Shown here: piece after piece, positions 1 to 8,443 of the stretch
Layout: every line of letters begins with the position of its first letter
How positions within the stretch are numbered: position 1 is the first letter of the stretch
Assembly: GCF_024979255.1 (NCBI RefSeq)
Contig: NZ_JANLCN010000003.1
Span: forward strand, 248,001-312,000
Source of the DNA: Herbiconiux moechotypicola
Lineage (GTDB): Bacteria; Actinomycetota; Actinomycetes; Actinomycetales; Microbacteriaceae
Direction of reading: 5' to 3'
DNA: 64,000 bases
Position numbers and translations under genes: made by a program
The notes under the pieces: model-generated
Seen by the model: only the letters and a program-made list of their open reading frames with translations
Database searches by the model: none
Told to the model about the DNA's origin: nothing

Positions 1-389
1 ACCTCGCCGACGCCCACCGGCACGTGTCTCTGTTCGTGCAGATCGAGACGGCCGGCGGCGTCGACGACGCCGCCGGGATCGCCGCCGTGGAGGGCGTCGA
101 CGGCGTCTTCTTCGGCCCCTCCGACCTCGCCGCCTCGATGGGCCTGCTCGGCCGGCAGACGCATCCGGAGGTCGTCGCCGCGGTCCTGCGCGGTTTCGAC
201 GCGGTGATCGCCGCGGGCAAGCCCGCGGGCGTCAACGCCTTCGATCCCGCGGCCGCGCGCGCCTACCTCGAGTCAGGTGCGCGCTTCGTGCTGGTCGGAG
301 CCGACGTCGCGATCCTCGCCAGGGCGACCGAGGCCCTGGCCGCCGAGTTCGGCGACGTCACGCTCCCTGGAGACCGGCCGTCCTACTGA
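1..389 (+). CDS. HpcH/HpaI family aldolase, C-terminal part
   Basis: The 5' end lies outside the window and only about 129 residues are present. The segment VQIETAGGVDDAAGI followed by GVFFGPSDLAASMG is the usual metal-binding Glu and the GPxDLxxSxG stretch of class II 4-hydroxy-2-oxo-acid aldolases (HpaI, GarL, macrophomate-synthase fold). The family cleaves products of aromatic ring meta-cleavage or sugar acids to pyruvate or oxaloacetate plus an aldehyde. It is convergent with folC and the two stop codons overlap. Next to an aromatic O-demethylation module a role in lower aromatic catabolism is attractive, but that is inference and the substrate is unknown. Confidence 0.85.
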   Translation, partial: LADAHRHVSLFVQIETAGGVDDAAGIAAVEGVDGVFFGPSDLAASMGLLGRQTHPEVVAAVLRGFDAVIAAGKPAGVNAFDPAAARAYLESGARFVLVGADVAILARATEALAAEFGDVTLPGDRPSY

Positions 390-1714
390 CCGCCCGGCTC
401 GTCCGCATCGCCCGCGAACTCACCGATCAGCGTGATCGACCCCGTCACAGCCACACCGCGGCTCCCGCTGCCGCTCGCCCACGCCGTCGCCGCGTCGACG
501 GCCGCCCGGGGCCGTTCATAGGCACGCACGCCGATACCGGGCGCCTCCTCGGCCACCAGCCGGGCGAGCTCCTCCGCCGCGATCGCCCGCTCCGAAGCCG
601 ACGCGGTGGCGAAGAACGCCCCCGCGACGCCGGCCAGCGCCCGCACGATTCCCCGTGCATCCTTGTCGTCGAGCACCGAGAGCACGAAGCCGAACCGCTT
701 TCCCGTGAAACACTCGGCGAGGGCGGCGGCGAGACTCTGCGCGCCGGCGGGATTGTGCGCGGCGTCGAGCACCACGAGCGGGGTGCGTGACACGATCTGC
801 AGCCTCCCGGGCGAGTCGGCGGCGGCGAGAGCCGCACGCACGGCGTCGGGGTCGAGCCGGCCAGTGCCGAGGAAGGCGTCGACCGCCGTCACGGCGACCG
901 CGGCGTTCATCGCCTGATGCCGCCCTGCGAGGCCGAGCCGCGCATCCGTCACCGCCCCGAACGGCCCGGTCAGGTCGATCGTGAGGGTGCTGTCGGTGGT
1001 CGCGTGGCTGGTCACGGTGAAGTCGCGCCCCGCCCGCCGCAACGGAACTCCCCGGGCGCGGGCTGCGCGTCGCAGCTCGCGCATCGCCTCCTCGGGCTGC
1101 GGTGCGGTCACCGCGACGGCCTCCCGTTTGATGATGCCCGCCTTGGTCGCAGCGATCTCTCCCACGGTCGACCCCAGCTGCGCGACGTGGTCGAGCGCGA
1201 TCGGGGTGAACACCGCCACGCTGCCGTCGGCGACGTTCGTGGAGTCCCAGCTGCCCCCCATGCCCACCTCGACGACGGCCGTGTCGAGTCCGTCTCTCGC
1301 GAATGCGGTGTAGGCCACCGCGGTGAGCGCCTCGAAGAACGTCACCCGGCGCCGGCCGTCCCCGAGCAGCTCGGCGTCGACCACGGCGAGCGCCCCTGCC
1401 ACCTCGTCGTAGACCCGCTCCAGCACGGCGTCGTCGATCGGCCGCCCGCCGAGATCGATGCGCTCGGCGAACCGCACCAGGTGAGGACTCGTGAACAGTC
1501 CTGTGCGCTGCCCGTGCGCGCGGAGCAATGCGGCCGACATCCGGCTGGTGCTGGTCTTGCCGTTGGTACCCGTGACGTGGATGAAGCGGAAGGCGTCGTC
1601 GGGCCGGCCGAGCAGGTCGAGCACCCGCCTGGTCGCATCGAGCCGGGGCTCGGGCGCCGCCTCACCCGTGCGGTCGTAGAGGGCTTCCGCCACGGTGTCA
1701 GCGGTGGTGCGCAT
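383..1714 (-). CDS. folC: Bifunctional dihydrofolate/folylpolyglutamate synthase
   Basis: A protein of 443 residues that adds glutamate to dihydropteroate and to folates in the cytoplasm. The Mur-ligase P-loop GTNGKTS is at residues 49-55 and a TSPHLVRFAERI stretch follows, as in FolC. I chose the ATG at 1714 because the longer upstream reading has no family-like sequence and this ATG overlaps the end of pabB by 17 bases, which suggests translational coupling. Polyglutamylation retains folates in the cell and raises their affinity for THF enzymes, so its place beside three THF-dependent demethylases fits a folate-supply role. Confidence 0.93.
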   Translation of the reverse strand: MRTTADTVAEALYDRTGEAAPEPRLDATRRVLDLLGRPDDAFRFIHVTGTNGKTSTSRMSAALLRAHGQRTGLFTSPHLVRFAERIDLGGRPIDDAVLERVYDEVAGALAVVDAELLGDGRRRVTFFEALTAVAYTAFARDGLDTAVVEVGMGGSWDSTNVADGSVAVFTPIALDHVAQLGSTVGEIAATKAGIIKREAVAVTAPQPEEAMRELRRAARARGVPLRRAGRDFTVTSHATTDSTLTIDLTGPFGAVTDARLGLAGRHQAMNAAVAVTAVDAFLGTGRLDPDAVRAALAAADSPGRLQIVSRTPLVVLDAAHNPAGAQSLAAALAECFTGKRFGFVLSVLDDKDARGIVRALAGVAGAFFATASASERAIAAEELARLVAEEAPGIGVRAYERPRAAVDAATAWASGSGSRGVAVTGSITLIGEFAGDADEPGGQ

Positions 1715-3101
1715 CAGCGTCTCCGATCGTGGTGCCGAGTGCCGCCAGCAGCGGCGCGATCTTGGTATGGGTCTCGTCGATCTCGGCATCGGGCCTGGAC
1801 AGTGCGGTGATGCCGCCGCCGCTCCCGATGCTCGCTCGGTCGCCGCGCATCACGATGCTCCTGATCGTCATGGCGAGTTGGGCGGTTCCGTCGGCCGAGA
1901 TCGATCCGAAGGCGCCCGCGTAGGCCCCACGCGGCCCTCCCTCGAGCTCGTGCAGAATCGACATGGCCGCGCGCTTGGGCGCACCGGTCATCGAGCCGGC
2001 GGGAAAGGCCGCGGTCAGCAGCTCCCCCAGTCCGCAGTCCTCCCGCAGTCTCCCGGTCACCGTGCTCACGAGCTGGAACACGTTCGGATGCGCCTCCACG
2101 TCGAAGAGCGAGGTCACCGCCACCGAGCCCAGCTCGCACACCCGCGAGAGGTCGTTGCGCATGAGATCGACGATCATGAGGTTCTCGGCACGCTCCTTCG
2201 GGTCGTCCTTCACCTCACGGGCGAGGCGGTCGTCTTCGTCCGCGGTCCGCCCTCGTGGACGCGTGCCCTTGATCGGCCGGGTCGTCACGAGCCGGTCCCG
2301 GTCGAGCTCGAGAAAAGTCTCCGGTGAACTGCTGAGCAGCGCGTGCTCGCCGGCTCTGATGAACCCGCCGAGCGACGAGGGGTTGAGCCTCCTCAACCGC
2401 CGGTACACCGCGAGTGGAGCCTCGTCGGTGGTGGTCTCGAAGCGGTTGGTGAGGCAGAGCTGGTAGGCGTCACCCGCGGTGATCGAGGCCTGACAGCGTT
2501 CGATCAGCCGCCGGTACTGCTCGACGGTGTGCCGGGGCTCGACCGGTCGCCTCCTCGGCGCGGGCGCCGGCTCGTCCGGAGCCCTGCCCACCAGGGCCCG
2601 CAACTCCTCCTCGGTGCGGCGCATCCACGCCTCCGCCTCGGGGCCGGCTCGGGCGGAGAGCCGGACGGTGCGCGCGCTATGGTCGAAGTCGACGCGCCGC
2701 GCGACCGGCAGCATCGCCGAATCGGCCCGCTGCGACTCGGCGAGAGGGGCCCCCATGTGTCGGGCCGCGGTCTCGTAGCCGAACCACCCCACCCAGCCGA
2801 GGGCGGGAGGGTCGTCCGCCCTCGAGACCACGTCGATCGGCGACTCCCCGAGCGGCGTCTCCCGCCCCGGCTCCGGATGCACGAGTACACTGCCGCCACC
2901 GGGCACCGAGAGGACCGCGACCACTCTCTCCTCGCCTCCCGCGTCGCCGAGCGAGGAGGTGCCGCGGTCGGTTCCCGGTCCGGCATCGAGCCAGAAGGCG
3001 TGCTCCGACGCCCCGAAGAGGCGCACGAACGCCACCTCCGGGTCGACCCAGAGCGTCAGTTCCCGCTCGCATGTCGGCGTCGAAATCACAGATGTCTGCA
3101 A
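1698..3101 (-). CDS. pabB: Aminodeoxychorismate synthase component I
   Basis: A chorismate-binding enzyme of 467 residues making 4-amino-4-deoxychorismate, the p-aminobenzoate precursor for folate. PIKGT is at residues 276-280. Lysine at the third position is typical of PabB, whereas anthranilate synthase TrpE has PIAGT. The C-terminal motifs FPAGSMTGAPK and IGSGGGIT are intact. The start is uncertain: TTG at 3101 gives the longest frame and GTG at 3089 is an alternative. Neither has a Shine-Dalgarno, and a minus-strand TATAGA at 3107-3102 could give a nearly leaderless mRNA. It is divergent from the MarR gene and shares its operator region. Confidence 0.9.
   Translation of the reverse strand: MQTSVISTPTCERELTLWVDPEVAFVRLFGASEHAFWLDAGPGTDRGTSSLGDAGGEERVVAVLSVPGGGSVLVHPEPGRETPLGESPIDVVSRADDPPALGWVGWFGYETAARHMGAPLAESQRADSAMLPVARRVDFDHSARTVRLSARAGPEAEAWMRRTEEELRALVGRAPDEPAPAPRRRPVEPRHTVEQYRRLIERCQASITAGDAYQLCLTNRFETTTDEAPLAVYRRLRRLNPSSLGGFIRAGEHALLSSSPETFLELDRDRLVTTRPIKGTRPRGRTADEDDRLAREVKDDPKERAENLMIVDLMRNDLSRVCELGSVAVTSLFDVEAHPNVFQLVSTVTGRLREDCGLGELLTAAFPAGSMTGAPKRAAMSILHELEGGPRGAYAGAFGSISADGTAQLAMTIRSIVMRGDRASIGSGGGITALSRPDAEIDETHTKIAPLLAALGTTIGDADAHHR
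3086..3101. promoter_or_regulatory. Candidate MarR operator, site 1
   Basis: The top strand reads TCACAGATGTCTGCAA, whose complement TTGCAGACATCTGTGA contains the arms CAGA and TCTG. It lies just upstream of a plus-strand TATAAT at 3104-3109, where repressor binding would block marR transcription, and it overlaps the 5' end of pabB. Close relatives occur at 5107, 5161 and 6610. Assignment to the adjacent MarR protein is inference. Confidence 0.6.
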
Positions 3102-3175
3102 TCTATAATCATGTCTACTATTGTCATCAACTCACCGCGGAGGACGACCGTGGTGGCGGACCGACCGGAGGACCT

Positions 3176-3670
3176 GTGGCGACGACACCCCGCGACCCGG
3201 AGGGATTCTCCTGGGAGGAGAGCCTTCCCTACACCCTCTGGCGCACGCAGAACGCCGTGCACCGCTACATCCAGGGCGCCATCGAGGGCCTCGGGGTGAC
3301 CGTCACCCAGCTGGGGCTCGCCGTCCACCTCGACAAGCTCGGGCCGCTGTCGGCCTCCGACATGTCGCGGGGGTTCCGCATCACTCCGCAGAGCGTGGCG
3401 ACCGCGCTCGCCCGGCTCGACAAGATCGGCTGGGTGGAGCGCCGGCCCCACCCGGTGCACGGCCGGGTGATCCTGTACGAGCTCTCGCCGGCGGGCCTCG
3501 AGGGGGTGCGGGTCGGCTCGCAGCGCATGGCCGAGGTCACCGAGCGGGTGAACGCGGTGCTCTCCCCCGAGGGCTCGCGGAGCGTGGTGCTCGAACTCCG
3601 CAAGATCCTGCTCGAGCTCGAGGGGAGCGACCGGCCGATGGAACTGCTCTGGCCGATCCGCACCGCGTGA
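3176..3670 (+). CDS. MarR-family transcriptional regulator
   Basis: A winged-helix regulator of about 164 residues. The recognition region contains ITPQSVATALARLDKIGWVE followed by a wing with HGRVILYELSPAG, as in MarR proteins that respond to aromatic ligands. The start is uncertain: GTG at 3176 follows GGAGGA at 3167-3172 with only three bases between, and a longer frame from 3071 would read through the promoter and operator. A TATAAT at 3104-3109 gives a plausible promoter. Divergent from pabB and beside the O-demethylases, it is the likely repressor of the module; in Sphingobium SYK-6 the MarR protein DesR plays this role. Confidence 0.85.
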   Translation: MATTPRDPEGFSWEESLPYTLWRTQNAVHRYIQGAIEGLGVTVTQLGLAVHLDKLGPLSASDMSRGFRITPQSVATALARLDKIGWVERRPHPVHGRVILYELSPAGLEGVRVGSQRMAEVTERVNAVLSPEGSRSVVLELRKILLELEGSDRPMELLWPIRTA

Positions 3671-3688
3671 GCCACGCACGGCACCGGG

Positions 3689-5053
3689 CTAGCGGTTGCC
3701 CGAACCCTCTGTGCTCTCGCTGAACGGCCGGGCGATGATGGTGGCACCCACCTTCGTCTGCGTGTGCCGTTCGACGAACGGTGTGTCCCGCCCACCGTCG
3801 GGCTCGCCCCACACCATCTCGACGCGGTCGCCGATCACGTGCGCATCCTCGTCGATCATGCCGAGCGAGATCCACCCGCGCACGTTCGAGGAGTAGTTCG
3901 GCAGGTTCATCACGCCGACGAGCTCGCCGTCCTTCTCCACCCGGTCCCATTGCGAGGCCGTGTAGAACGCGGCGGGCGTCTCGATGTACTTGAAGCGCTT
4001 GTCCCCCTCCTCGTACATGCTCGAGAAGATCCGAGCCACGTCGTCGCGATCCCACCGGATCCAGGCCTTCACCCGTCGCTTCTCGCCCGCCCGCCGCTCG
4101 AGGGCCTCACGGCCGATGAAGTCGTGGTCGAACTTGGCGATGTGGGTGTATCCGAGGTCCCACGGGGTGACGTAGTAGTCCTCGATGCGGTCGGAGACGA
4201 AGCTGCCCCCGAGCGCCAGGTTCGCCTCGAAGGAGCGCGCCGGCAACCACTCCCGGAAGGGCTTCATCTCGTCGCTGGAGTAGATCGCCGGAACGGTGTT
4301 GGCGATCCAGCCCGATTCGCCCGCGACGGAGGCGTAGGCCCGCCCGCCGATCTGCGTGATGCCGAACTCGGCGCCGGCGGCCAGGAGCGTGGAACGCACC
4401 CCGTCGAGATCGGCCCAGGGCCCGAAGAACTCCAGACCGGGGAAGCCCGACATGCGGTGGTTGAGCGCCGTGGTCTGGTAGTCGCCGATGTGGAAGGTGC
4501 CCATGTGGAAGAACTTGATCTCGGGCAGCGGACCGCCGTTGACCTTCTCGAAGATCTTCGTGGCGTTCGGCCCCTGCAGTTGCAGGCGGTAGAACTCCCG
4601 GGTCGGCTTGTCGCTCTGCACGCTGCGCTCGTCGCGGCTGAGCTCCACGTCGTAGTCACCCGTCTCGGCGTTGAACTGCACCCAGTTCGACACCGGGGGC
4701 CGGCCCACGATGCGCACATGGTCCTCACCCAGGCAGAACAGGATGGCGTCGCCGATCATGTTGCCGTCGTGCCCCACGGCGATGAGCTGCTTCGCCTTCA
4801 TCGGGCCGAACCCCCTGAAGCTGTTGGCACCCAGATCGGAGAGCAGCCGATAGGTGTCCGGCCCCTTCACGGTGAGGTCGTTCATGTGCAACGACAGGTC
4901 CATCAGTGCGGCGCTGGTGCGCCACGACTCCTGCTCGTCGCGCCAATTGCTGAACTCGGGCTTGACCGGGAACTGGTAGGCGCCGGACCGGCCGCTCTGC
5001 AAGAGCTGCAACGGCCCACCGGCGGAACGGATCTCGTCTTCGAGACTGGCCAT
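3689..5053 (-). CDS. THF-dependent aromatic O-demethylase, LigM/DesA family (paralog A)
   Basis: A GcvT-fold protein of 454 residues. The length and conserved blocks match LigM/DesA, which move the O-methyl group of vanillate, 3-O-methylgallate or syringate to tetrahydrofolate: KAKQLIAVGHDGNMIGD, LQGPNA, ESGWIANTVPAIYS, GGSFVSDRIEDYYVTPWDLGY and KFDHDFIGREALE. It is more divergent from the two other copies than they are from each other, and by eye closest to LigM itself. It is divergent from paralog B; a TTTGAT/TATAGT promoter with a palindrome in its spacer lies upstream. The real substrate cannot be read from sequence. A glycine-cleavage role is unlikely, as no gcvH or gcvP is near. Confidence 0.85.
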   Translation of the reverse strand: MASLEDEIRSAGGPLQLLQSGRSGAYQFPVKPEFSNWRDEQESWRTSAALMDLSLHMNDLTVKGPDTYRLLSDLGANSFRGFGPMKAKQLIAVGHDGNMIGDAILFCLGEDHVRIVGRPPVSNWVQFNAETGDYDVELSRDERSVQSDKPTREFYRLQLQGPNATKIFEKVNGGPLPEIKFFHMGTFHIGDYQTTALNHRMSGFPGLEFFGPWADLDGVRSTLLAAGAEFGITQIGGRAYASVAGESGWIANTVPAIYSSDEMKPFREWLPARSFEANLALGGSFVSDRIEDYYVTPWDLGYTHIAKFDHDFIGREALERRAGEKRRVKAWIRWDRDDVARIFSSMYEEGDKRFKYIETPAAFYTASQWDRVEKDGELVGVMNLPNYSSNVRGWISLGMIDEDAHVIGDRVEMVWGEPDGGRDTPFVERHTQTKVGATIIARPFSESTEGSGNR

Positions 5054-5102
5054 GGGTCTTCCTCTCGGAATGGTGCCCGCGTCGATGCGGGATCGGGTTC
5101 AG

Positions 5103-5130
5103 ACTATATCAGTCAACTGTCATCATCAAA
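5103..5130 (-). promoter_or_regulatory. Promoter of demethylase A with operator site 4
   Basis: On the minus strand TTTGAT (5130-5125) and TATAGT (5108-5103) are separated by 16 bases. The palindrome CAGTCAACTG at 5110-5119 lies inside this spacer, a classic position for repression. The 16-mer at 5107-5122 resembles the other three module sites, though less closely in its flanks. Confidence 0.55.
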
Positions 5131-5160
5131 GTCATCTTCAACACTCGACGGCACCAATGT

Positions 5161-5176
5161 TTGCAGACTCCTGTTA
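5161..5176 (+). promoter_or_regulatory. Candidate MarR operator, site 3
   Basis: TTGCAGACTCCTGTTA lies 58 bases upstream of the demethylase B start. It matches the complement of site 1 (TTGCAGACATCTGTGA) at 13 of 16 positions and keeps the CAGA-N2-YCTG core. A clear -10 box for the gene was not identified. Confidence 0.55.
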
Positions 5177-5233
5177 TCAATTCTGATGACTGCTACGGTG
5201 GTGGCCACGACTCGATGGAGAGGAACGGCCACC

Positions 5234-6568
5234 ATGAACGCACCCAGCCTTCAGGACGGGATCGACCGAGCGGGATCGCCCGTGCGACTGCTCTGGAAAC
5301 CGGGGAGCGCTCCCTGGTCACCGCCGGTCGTGAGACCCGAGTACGCCGGGTGGGCCACGGAACAGGAGGCGTGGAGGTCCACGGTCGTCCTCTCCGACCT
5401 CTCCTTCCACATGTCGGACATGTTCCTCGAAGGCACGGGCGCGCTGGCGCTGCTGCACGCGGTCAGCGCCAACAGCTATCGCTCGTTCGCCATCGGCCAG
5501 GCCAAGCAGTTCATCCCGGTGGCCGCCGACGGCCAGCTCGTCACCGACGGCATCCTGCTGCGCACCGGGGAGGAGTCGTTCACCCTGAGCGGGGTGCCGG
5601 CCGCCCAGAACTGGGTCGCCCACCACGCGACGGCAGGCGGCTACGACGTCGCGTTCGAGATCGATCCCGATCGGGCCTACCGCCCCGACGATCCACGTCT
5701 CTTCCGGCTCCAGGTGCAGGGCCCCCTGGCGCTCGACCTCGTGCAGAGGGCCTTCGGAGCACCCCTGCCCGAGACGAAGTTCTTCCACTCCACCGAGGTG
5801 ACCCTCGACGGCCGCCGCTTCCGCGCCCTGCGGCACGGAATGGCAGGCCAGGCCGGCTACGAGTTCATCGGCGACTACACCGACCACGACGCCGTGCTCG
5901 AAGCGCTTCAGCGTGCGGGTGAGCCCCTCGGTGCAACCTCGCTGGGAGGGCTCGCCTATGCCACCAACGGGATCGAGAGCGGGTGGATCCCCACCCCCAC
6001 ACCGGCGATCTACTCCGACCCCGCGCTCGAGGACTACCGGCGATCGCTGAGCCTGTTCTCGTTCGAAGGGCAGAACCCCCTCTACGGCAGTTTCTACTCC
6101 GACGACATCGACGACTTCACCACGTCGCCCTGGGAGCTGGGCTACGGCCGGTCTCTCAGCTTCGATCATGACTTCATCGGCCGAGACTCCCTCGAGGCCG
6201 CGCGAGAGTCGACGTCGCGCACCAAGGTGACACTCGAGTTCGACGCCCACGACGCTCGCGCGGTCCTCGGCGCCGATGACGAGTACGCCCTCAGCTACGG
6301 GCGCTACCGCGTGGAGAACCACACCGGGCTCGTAGGCACCGCGTTCTACACGGCGCGCATCGCCCCGGTCGGCACGGTGCTCTCGCTCGCGCTCGTCGAC
6401 CGCGCCGTGGACGAGCCGGGCACGGAGGTCGAGGTGGTCTGGGGCGACCATCCCGGCCACGGCACCCCGGCGGAGGTCGAACTCGGTCTGCCGCGCGTCC
6501 GGGCCGTCGTGCGGCCCTCACCCTACGATGCCTATGCCAGAACCGCCTACCGTGCAGCCCGTCTCTGA
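5234..6568 (+). CDS. THF-dependent aromatic O-demethylase, LigM/DesA family (paralog B)
   Basis: A protein of 444 residues, started at ATG 5234 behind GGAGAGGAA. It carries the family blocks AIGQAKQFIPVAADGQ, LQVQGPLALDLV, ESGWIPTPTPAIYSDP, SPWELGYGRSLSFDHDFIGR and a C-terminal VVWGDHPG segment. By eye roughly two thirds of residues match paralog C, including the identical N-terminus MNAPSLQDGIDRAGS. Its product, 5-methyl-THF, is the substrate of MetF encoded next. Expected substrates are methoxylated aromatic acids derived from lignin; which one is unknown. Confidence 0.85.
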   Translation: MNAPSLQDGIDRAGSPVRLLWKPGSAPWSPPVVRPEYAGWATEQEAWRSTVVLSDLSFHMSDMFLEGTGALALLHAVSANSYRSFAIGQAKQFIPVAADGQLVTDGILLRTGEESFTLSGVPAAQNWVAHHATAGGYDVAFEIDPDRAYRPDDPRLFRLQVQGPLALDLVQRAFGAPLPETKFFHSTEVTLDGRRFRALRHGMAGQAGYEFIGDYTDHDAVLEALQRAGEPLGATSLGGLAYATNGIESGWIPTPTPAIYSDPALEDYRRSLSLFSFEGQNPLYGSFYSDDIDDFTTSPWELGYGRSLSFDHDFIGRDSLEAARESTSRTKVTLEFDAHDARAVLGADDEYALSYGRYRVENHTGLVGTAFYTARIAPVGTVLSLALVDRAVDEPGTEVEVVWGDHPGHGTPAEVELGLPRVRAVVRPSPYDAYARTAYRAARL

Positions 6569-6609
6569 TCGTGCTTGCATCCCGAAATGTTTTAAGGTTA
6601 CAGTGATGT

Positions 6610-6625
6610 TCACAGACGCCTGCAA
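6610..6625. promoter_or_regulatory. Candidate MarR operator, site 2
   Basis: TCACAGACGCCTGCAA differs from site 1 (TCACAGATGTCTGCAA) at only two positions. It lies about 60 bases upstream of metF, in the gap after demethylase B, so metF-purU-folD and demethylase C could be transcribed from a regulated internal promoter. I did not find a convincing -10/-35 pair here. Confidence 0.55.
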
Positions 6626-6685
6626 TACCTGTTCCAAGGGTAGGCCCGGCGCTGCTGCAGCCACGACGAAGTGCGGAGGAACCCG

Positions 6686-7540
6686 ATGCCCACCACCCTG
6701 ACCCCCTCGGCCCTGCTCGAGAGGTTCTCTCTGGAGATGACCGGCAAAGACGTGCCCGGACTGCACGAGGCCGCCGCACTCATCCCGCCGTCGACGCGCA
6801 TCAACGTGACGTTCCTGGGCAACGAAGACCTGCCCGCCCGCCTCACCGCTTCGCGCGCCGTGCAGCACGCCGGCTTCGTTCCCGTGCCGCACGTGTCGGC
6901 GCGTCGCCTCGCCGGGCAGGCCGAGCTCGAGGAGTTCCTCGGGCTCCTGCGCGACCAGGGAACCATAGAGGACGTGTTCGTCGTAGGAGGCGACCCGCAC
7001 ACGCCTGTCGGGCCCTACGACGATTCGCTCCAGGTCATCCAGACCGGCCTGCTGCAGCGGTACGGGGTGGCCGAAGTGGGCATCGGCGGCTACCCCGAGG
7101 GCCACCCCGACATCAGCGACGATCGTCTCTGGGGCGCTCTGACCGACAAGGCCGCCGCGCTCCGCGACCAGCAGCTGCGGGGTACCGTCATCACGCAGTT
7201 CGGGTTCGACGTCGCGCCCGTGTTCACCTGGATCGAACGCGTGCGCGAACGCGGCATCGACCTCCCCGTGCGGGTGGGCGTGCCCGGCCCGGCGGGAATC
7301 AAGCGGCTGCTCGCTTTCGCCGGCCGTTTCGGCATCTCCTCGAGCGCGGGCATCGCGAAGAAGTACGGGTTCTCTCTCACCAACCTGCTCGGAACAGCCG
7401 GCCCCGACCGCTTCATCACCCAGCTCGCGCAGGGATACGACGCCGAGCGGCACGGTGAGGTGCGGCTGCACTTCTACACCTTCGGCGGGCTGAAGGCCAC
7501 GGCCGAGTGGATCACCGCGTTCGAGGCGGCCCAGGCATGA
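6686..7540 (+). CDS. metF: Methylenetetrahydrofolate reductase
   Basis: A TIM-barrel FAD enzyme of 284 residues; ATG 6686 follows GGAGGA. INVTFLGNEDLPARL, VPVPHVSARRL, the VVGGDPHTPVGPY segment and GGYPEGHP are the usual MetF flavin- and folate-binding stretches. Here it probably runs in reverse of the biosynthetic direction, oxidising 5-methyl-THF from the demethylases to 5,10-methylene-THF. Its stop overlaps the purU start (ATGA), so the two are coupled. It may also serve methionine synthesis, but position argues for a catabolic copy. Confidence 0.9.
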   Translation: MPTTLTPSALLERFSLEMTGKDVPGLHEAAALIPPSTRINVTFLGNEDLPARLTASRAVQHAGFVPVPHVSARRLAGQAELEEFLGLLRDQGTIEDVFVVGGDPHTPVGPYDDSLQVIQTGLLQRYGVAEVGIGGYPEGHPDISDDRLWGALTDKAAALRDQQLRGTVITQFGFDVAPVFTWIERVRERGIDLPVRVGVPGPAGIKRLLAFAGRFGISSSAGIAKKYGFSLTNLLGTAGPDRFITQLAQGYDAERHGEVRLHFYTFGGLKATAEWITAFEAAQA

Positions 7541-8442
7541 CCATCACGGATGCGCCACCCGCGGTCGCCCCACTGCGCGGCTCGGTCACGAACCAGGCCT
7601 GCCTCATGGTGCACGGTCTCGATCGGCCTGGCATCGTCGCCGCCATCTCCTCGACGCTGGCCAGGCACGGCGCGAACATCGTCTCGCTCGACCAGCACAC
7701 CGACGACCCCGCCGGCGGGCACTTCTACCAGCGCACCGTCTTCTCCCTCGACGACCTGGTGGTCGCCCGCGAGTCGCTCGAGAAGGACCTCACCGCCGAG
7801 CTCTCCGACCGCTTCGACCTGGAATGGTCGCTCACCAGCCGTTCGACGCCGAAGCGGGTCATCATCCTCGCCTCCAAGTCCGACCACTGCCTCCTCGATC
7901 TCCTCTGGCGGCATCGCAGAGGGGAGATCCCCATGACGGTGCCGATGGTCGTCTCCAATCACACCGACCTGGCCGAGGAGGTGCGCGCCTTCGGCATCCC
8001 GTTCTTCCACGTCCCGTCGGTCCCCGGCCCCGACAAGTCGGCGGCCGAGGCCCGGATCGTGGAACTCATCCGGGGCAACGCCGACCTCGTGGTGCTGGCG
8101 AGGTACATGCAGATCCTCTCCCCCGGCTTTCTCGAGGGCGTCGGAGTGCCGGTCATCAACATCCACCACTCCTTCCTGCCGGCGTTCATCGGGGCGGCGC
8201 CCTATCGCAAGGCGAAGGAGCGTGGTGTGAAACTCATCGGCGCCACCGCGCACTACGTCACGGAGGAGCTCGACGAGGGCCCCATCATCGAGCAGGACGT
8301 GGTGCGCGTCTCGCACGCCGACTCCGCCGCCGACCTGCAGCGCAGGGGTGCCGACGTCGAGCGCGCCGTGCTGTCGCGGGCCGTGTCGTGGCACTGCGAC
8401 GACCGGGTCATCCGCACGGGCTCCGAGACGATCGTCTTCTGA
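7537..8442 (+). CDS. purU: Formyltetrahydrofolate deformylase
   Basis: A protein of 301 residues with an N-terminal ACT domain ([20 protein letters not shown], about residues 24-100) and a C-terminal formyl-transferase/hydrolase domain with [17 protein letters not shown] and [17 protein letters not shown]. PurU hydrolyses 10-formyl-THF to formate and THF. In this operon it closes the cycle by releasing the demethylation carbon as formate and returning free THF to the demethylases. The start overlaps the metF stop; one base separates it from folD. Confidence 0.94.
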   Translation: MTITDAPPAVAPLRGSVTNQACLMVHGLDRPGIVAAISSTLARHGANIVSLDQHTDDPAGGHFYQRTVFSLDDLVVARESLEKDLTAELSDRFDLEWSLTSRSTPKRVIILASKSDHCLLDLLWRHRRGEIPMTVPMVVSNHTDLAEEVRAFGIPFFHVPSVPGPDKSAAEARIVELIRGNADLVVLARYMQILSPGFLEGVGVPVINIHHSFLPAFIGAAPYRKAKERGVKLIGATAHYVTEELDEGPIIEQDVVRVSHADSAADLQRRGADVERAVLSRAVSWHCDDRVIRTGSETIVF

Positions 8443-8443
8443 G

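Noticed and set aside
1698-3101. Anthranilate synthase component I (TrpE)
   Set aside because: The diagnostic motif is PIKGT with Lys278, typical of aminodeoxychorismate synthase, and the gene overlaps folC rather than trp genes.
3764-5233. Long plus-strand extension upstream of demethylase B
   Set aside because: It is antisense to demethylase A, Arg/His/Val-rich without family features, and demethylase B has its own ATG and Shine-Dalgarno at 5234.
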